DNA of 9,011 nt, from contig URWH01000069.1 in assembly GCA_900551515.1 (NCBI GenBank), forward strand, positions 1 through 9,011. The letters are read 5' to 3'. The notes under the pieces are model-generated. The model did not search any database. It saw nothing but the letters and a program-made list of their open reading frames with translations, and was not told the DNA's origin. A program made the translations under genes and the position numbers. The DNA is from an uncultured Porphyromonadaceae bacterium. GTDB taxonomy: Bacteria; Bacteroidota; Bacteroidia; Bacteroidales; Muribaculaceae. This document shows, piece by piece, positions 6,251 through 9,011 of the stretch (positions within the stretch are counted from its first letter, which is position 1; each line of letters starts with the position of its first letter).

Positions 6251-6634
6251 CTACTTGCCGTTCTGGCGTTTCTTGATGTCAACGCTGAGTGTTGCGTGGG
6301 GCACGGCGCGCAGTCGTTCCTTCGGTATCAGCTTGCCGGTCTCGCGGCAGATGCCGTAGGTCTTGTTTTCGATGCGCACGAGTGCGGCCTGCAGATGCTG
6401 TATGAATTTCATCTGACGCTGCGCCAGGCGTCCCGACTCCTCTTTGCTGAGAGTGGTGGCGCCCTCTTCAAGCACCTTGAACGTGGGCGATGTGTCGGCG
6501 ATGTCGTTGCCTTCCGTGTTGGTCACATCGGCTTTCAGCAGTTCATAGTCGCGCTGGGCTTTGGCCAGCTTCTCCAGGATCAGTTCCTTGAATTCCTGAA
6601 GCTCTTCGTCGGAATATCTGGTTTTCTCACTCAT
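6251..6634 (-). CDS. DksA/TraR-family protein lacking zinc cysteines
   Basis: A 127-residue protein of the DksA/TraR family. Known members enter the RNA polymerase secondary channel and, with ppGpp in the case of DksA, adjust transcription initiation. An N-terminal long helical region (about 8-90) would make the coiled coil. Its tip holds DIADTS (44-49), matching the DxxDxA tip motif of DksA except for Ser at the last position. The globular end reads YGICRETGKLIPKERLRAVP (93-112), clearly the family signature, but only Cys96 of the four zinc ligands remains: the others fall at Thr/Gly of RETG and at Ser117 and beyond in ATLSVD. Similar cysteine loss is, as I remember, common in Bacteroidota homologues, so it is probably not decay. 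The gene sits 37 bases after ileS and 39 before lspA, in one apparent operon. Likely cytoplasmic. Whether it works as a DksA substitute is inference. Confidence 0.9.
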   Translation of the reverse strand: MSEKTRYSDEELQEFKELILEKLAKAQRDYELLKADVTNTEGNDIADTSPTFKVLEEGATTLSKEESGRLAQRQMKFIQHLQAALVRIENKTYGICRETGKLIPKERLRAVPHATLSVDIKKRQNGK

Positions 6635-6671
6635 GGTTGCATAGTTGTTTTAGTGGTTGACAGACAGTGGT

Positions 6672-9011
6672 TTATTTGTTTAAGGCGATTTTCACAGGTA
6701 TGTTCATGACGTCGAGATCGAGCACTTCCACGTCGGAATCCGTTTCGGCCACATTGTCCTCAAACGAGATTTCGGCGGCAAGCACCTGACGGGCAATGTA
6801 TTCGCCGTAGAGCTCTACGGCAGCGCGGCAGGGCGCCTCGGTGCCGAATGTGAGCGTGATCTTGTCGGTTATCTCATATCCGCGGTTCTTGCGGATGTTC
6901 TGGATGCGGTTGACGATGTCGCGGGCTATGCCTTCGTTGCGGAGCTCGTCGGTGAGCGTGATGTCGAGGGCTACGGTCACATTGCCTTCGTTGGCCACGA
7001 GCCAGCCGGGGATATCTTCCGAGATCACTTCCACGTCGGCGAGGTCGATCACGGCGTCGGTGCCGTCGACGCTGAGCGTCACTTTGCCTTCGCGTTCCAT
7101 CTGTGCGATGTCGGCCTGACTCATCTGCTGGATGGCGGCGGCCACCTGTTTCATGAGCTTGCCGAATTTCGGACCGAGCTTCTTGAAGTCGGGTTTCACG
7201 CGTTTCACCAGCACGCCCGAGTCGGCATCGACCATCTCGAGCTCTTTGACGTTGACCTCGGTGAGCAGCAGGTCCTTCATCGATTCGATGGCGGCACGCT
7301 GTGCCTCGTCTACGGCCGGGATCATGATGCGGTGCAGCGGCTGACGCACTTTCAGGTCGGCTTTGCGGCGCAGCGAGAGCACCATCGAGGTGATCTGCTG
7401 GGCAAGGTGCATGCGGTTTTCGAGGTCGGTGTCGATGGCCGATTCATCGGCTTTCGGCATCAGTTTCAGATGCACCGATTCGGTGTTGCCCTTAGTCACG
7501 GAAGTAAGGTCGGCATAGAGGCGGTCGGCGTAGAACGGGGCGATCGGAGCTATGAGCAACGCTACGGTTTCGAGGCAGGTGTAGAGCGTCTGATAGGCGG
7601 CCAGCTTGTCGGCGTCCATTTCTTTGCCCCAGAAACGCTTACGGTTGAGGCGGACATACCAGTTGGAGAGGTTGTCGTTGACAAATTCGCTGATGGCGCG
7701 GGCTGCCTTAGTGGGCTCATAGTCGGCGAGCGCTTCGTCGACGGTCTTGATGAGCGTGTTGAGCAGCGAGATGATCCAGCGGTCGATCTCCGGCCGCTCC
7801 GACACCGGTATCTGCGGTTGCGAGTTGTCGAAGCCGTCGACGTTGGCATAGAGCGCGAAGAACGAATATGTGTTGTGGAGTGTGGCGAAGAATTTGCGCG
7901 ACACTTCAACGACGCCGCTGGGGTCGAACTTGAGGTTGTCCCACGGTGATGAGTTGCTGATCATGTACCAGCGCAGCGGATCGGAACCGTATTTCTCGAT
8001 GGCGCCGAACGGATCGACGGCGTTGCCCAGACGTTTCGACATCTTGTTGCCGTCTTTGTCAAGCACCAGGCCGTTGGAAATCACGGCTTTGTAGGCCACG
8101 GAGTCAAACACCATGCCGGCGATGGCATGCAGCGTGTAGAACCATCCGCGTGTCTGGTCGACACCCTCGGCTATAAAGTCGGCCGGATAGAGCTCGCCGC
8201 TGTCCAGTCCCTCTTTGTTTTCAAACGGATAGTGGATCTGGGCGTAGGGCATCGAGCCGCTGTCAAACCACACGTCGATGAGGTCGCTCTCGCGGTGCAT
8301 CGGGCGGCCCGTCGGCGAAACAAGCACGATGTCGTCGACGTAGGGGCGGTGGAGGTCGATCTTCTCATAGTTGGCCTTCGAATAGTCGCCGGGCACGAAA
8401 CCGCGGTCCTTGTAGGGATTCGATTTCATCAGGCCGGCGGCCACGGCTTTCTCTATTTCGTTGTAGAGCATCTCCACGCTGTCGATGCATAGCTCTTCGG
8501 CTGCATCTTCGGTGCGCCAGATCGGCAGCGGGGTGCCCCAGTAGCGGCTGCGCGACAGGTTCCAGTCCTGAAGGTTTTCGAGCCATTTGCCGAAGCGGCC
8601 CGTGCCGGTCGACTGCGGTTTCCATTTGATGCCTTCATTGAGCTTCATCAGTCGCTCGCGCACGGCCGTGGTGCGGATAAACCAGCTGTCGAGCGGGTAG
8701 TAAAGCACCGGCTTGTCGGTGCGCCAGCAGTGAGGATAGCTGTGCACGTGCTTCTCAATCTTGAACACTTTGTCGTTCTGCTTGAGCCACATGCATATCT
8801 CGATGTCGAGTGTCTCGTCTTTGTCGGTCTTCGTCGGGTCGTAGGCGTTTTTCACATACTTGCCCTGCCACGGGGTGTAGGCCTCAACGTCGACCATCGT
8901 CTCCACAAATTTCGGGTCGAGGTCGCTGAGCAGATAGAAGCGGCCAGTCATGTCGACCATCGGGCGGATGATGCCGTCGCGGTCGATGAGGTGGAGCGGC
9001 GGAACGCCGGC
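6672..9011 (-). CDS. ileS: Isoleucyl-tRNA synthetase, N-terminal part beyond window
   Basis: This class I synthetase charges tRNA-Ile and edits misactivated valine, in the cytoplasm. The frame is open to base 9011, giving 779 visible residues (17 before the first visible Met); roughly 350-370 residues with the HIGH-type motif lie outside, judging from the usual length near 1100-1150. In order: the end of the CP1 editing domain (VPPLHLIDRDG onward), PHCWRTDKPVLYYPLDSWF, NLSRSRYWGTPLPIWR, HRPYVDDIVL, DLIDVWFDSGSMPYAQ, AEGVDQTRGWFYTLHAI, the ATP-binding KMSKR loop (8031-8045), then the helical anticodon-binding domain (NDNLSNWYVRLNRKRFW) and a C-terminal DUF5915-like part (KKLGPKFGK, IPGWLVANEG). 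KMSKR rather than KMSKS, together with this C-terminus, places it with the eukaryote-like (type 2) IleRS, a type known for reduced mupirocin sensitivity. It is the first visible gene of the minus-strand operon. No truncation within the window. Confidence 0.98.
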   Translation of the reverse strand, partial: AGVPPLHLIDRDGIIRPMVDMTGRFYLLSDLDPKFVETMVDVEAYTPWQGKYVKNAYDPTKTDKDETLDIEICMWLKQNDKVFKIEKHVHSYPHCWRTDKPVLYYPLDSWFIRTTAVRERLMKLNEGIKWKPQSTGTGRFGKWLENLQDWNLSRSRYWGTPLPIWRTEDAAEELCIDSVEMLYNEIEKAVAAGLMKSNPYKDRGFVPGDYSKANYEKIDLHRPYVDDIVLVSPTGRPMHRESDLIDVWFDSGSMPYAQIHYPFENKEGLDSGELYPADFIAEGVDQTRGWFYTLHAIAGMVFDSVAYKAVISNGLVLDKDGNKMSKRLGNAVDPFGAIEKYGSDPLRWYMISNSSPWDNLKFDPSGVVEVSRKFFATLHNTYSFFALYANVDGFDNSQPQIPVSERPEIDRWIISLLNTLIKTVDEALADYEPTKAARAISEFVNDNLSNWYVRLNRKRFWGKEMDADKLAAYQTLYTCLETVALLIAPIAPFYADRLYADLTSVTKGNTESVHLKLMPKADESAIDTDLENRMHLAQQITSMVLSLRRKADLKVRQPLHRIMIPAVDEAQRAAIESMKDLLLTEVNVKELEMVDADSGVLVKRVKPDFKKLGPKFGKLMKQVAAAIQQMSQADIAQMEREGKVTLSVDGTDAVIDLADVEVISEDIPGWLVANEGNVTVALDITLTDELRNEGIARDIVNRIQNIRKNRGYEITDKITLTFGTEAPCRAAVELYGEYIARQVLAAEISFEDNVAETDSDVEVLDLDVMNIPVKIALNK

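Noticed and set aside
6635..6671. Separate promoter before the DksA-like gene
   Set aside because: The gap is AT-rich, but no TAnnTTTG box with a correctly spaced TTTG is present on the minus strand.
7332..8492. Plus-strand frames within ileS (7332-7949 and 8127-8492)
   Set aside because: Both lie inside uninterrupted, strongly conserved IleRS sequence and have no domain of their own.
1..9011. Mobile element, CRISPR, toxin-antitoxin or defence system
   Set aside because: No transposase, integrase, direct-repeat array, tRNA-linked attachment site or paired small-gene module is visible. The content is core metabolism and envelope genes.

Overview
This 9 kb window is almost wall-to-wall with housekeeping genes from a GC-rich member of the Bacteroidales. 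The tgt + LptF/LptG-permease pair, the ileS / DksA-like / lspA / DUF4296-lipoprotein run, the KMSKR-type IleRS and the long-loop LspA all resemble Bacteroides-type proteins as I remember them. Third codon positions are mostly C or G. That makes a GC-rich relative, for example in or near Muribaculaceae, more likely than Bacteroides itself, but the family assignment is an inference.

Layout. On the plus strand, 1-996 is the 3' end of tgt (queuine tRNA-ribosyltransferase). It is followed after an 80-base C-rich spacer by a complete six-helix LptF/LptG-family permease (1077-2168). All remaining genes are on the minus strand, so the permease converges on them with only 15 bases between stop codons. 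Read in transcription order, the minus-strand genes are: ileS (3' two thirds, 9011-6672), a small DksA/TraR-like protein without a zinc centre (6634-6251), lspA (6211-5519), a DUF4296 lipoprotein (5515-4688), a 68-residue protein of unknown function (4660-4454), and a large membrane-anchored LTA-synthase/phosphoglycerol-transferase-like enzyme (4379-2184). The first five are separated by only 3 to 39 bases and look like one operon. The last has its own AT-rich leader with a good Bacteroidales promoter (TTTG-N20-TACATTTG).

How the genes relate. tgt and ileS serve tRNA modification and charging. The other recognisable genes mostly concern the cell envelope: LPS export (permease), lipoprotein maturation (LspA) beside a lipoprotein LspA should process, and a periplasm-facing enzyme of the kind that adds phosphoglycerol-type groups to lipids or glycans. 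I see no mobile element, phage gene, CRISPR array, tRNA or rRNA, and no clear new system.

The points most worth checking are these: an abrupt change of codon usage inside tgt near 720-760 (recombination or assembly chimera); loss of the three zinc cysteines in Tgt; loss of the zinc cysteines in the DksA-like protein while its coiled-coil-tip motif is nearly kept; two inverted repeats laid over the promoter of the LTA-synthase-like gene; and the small uncharacterised operon protein.
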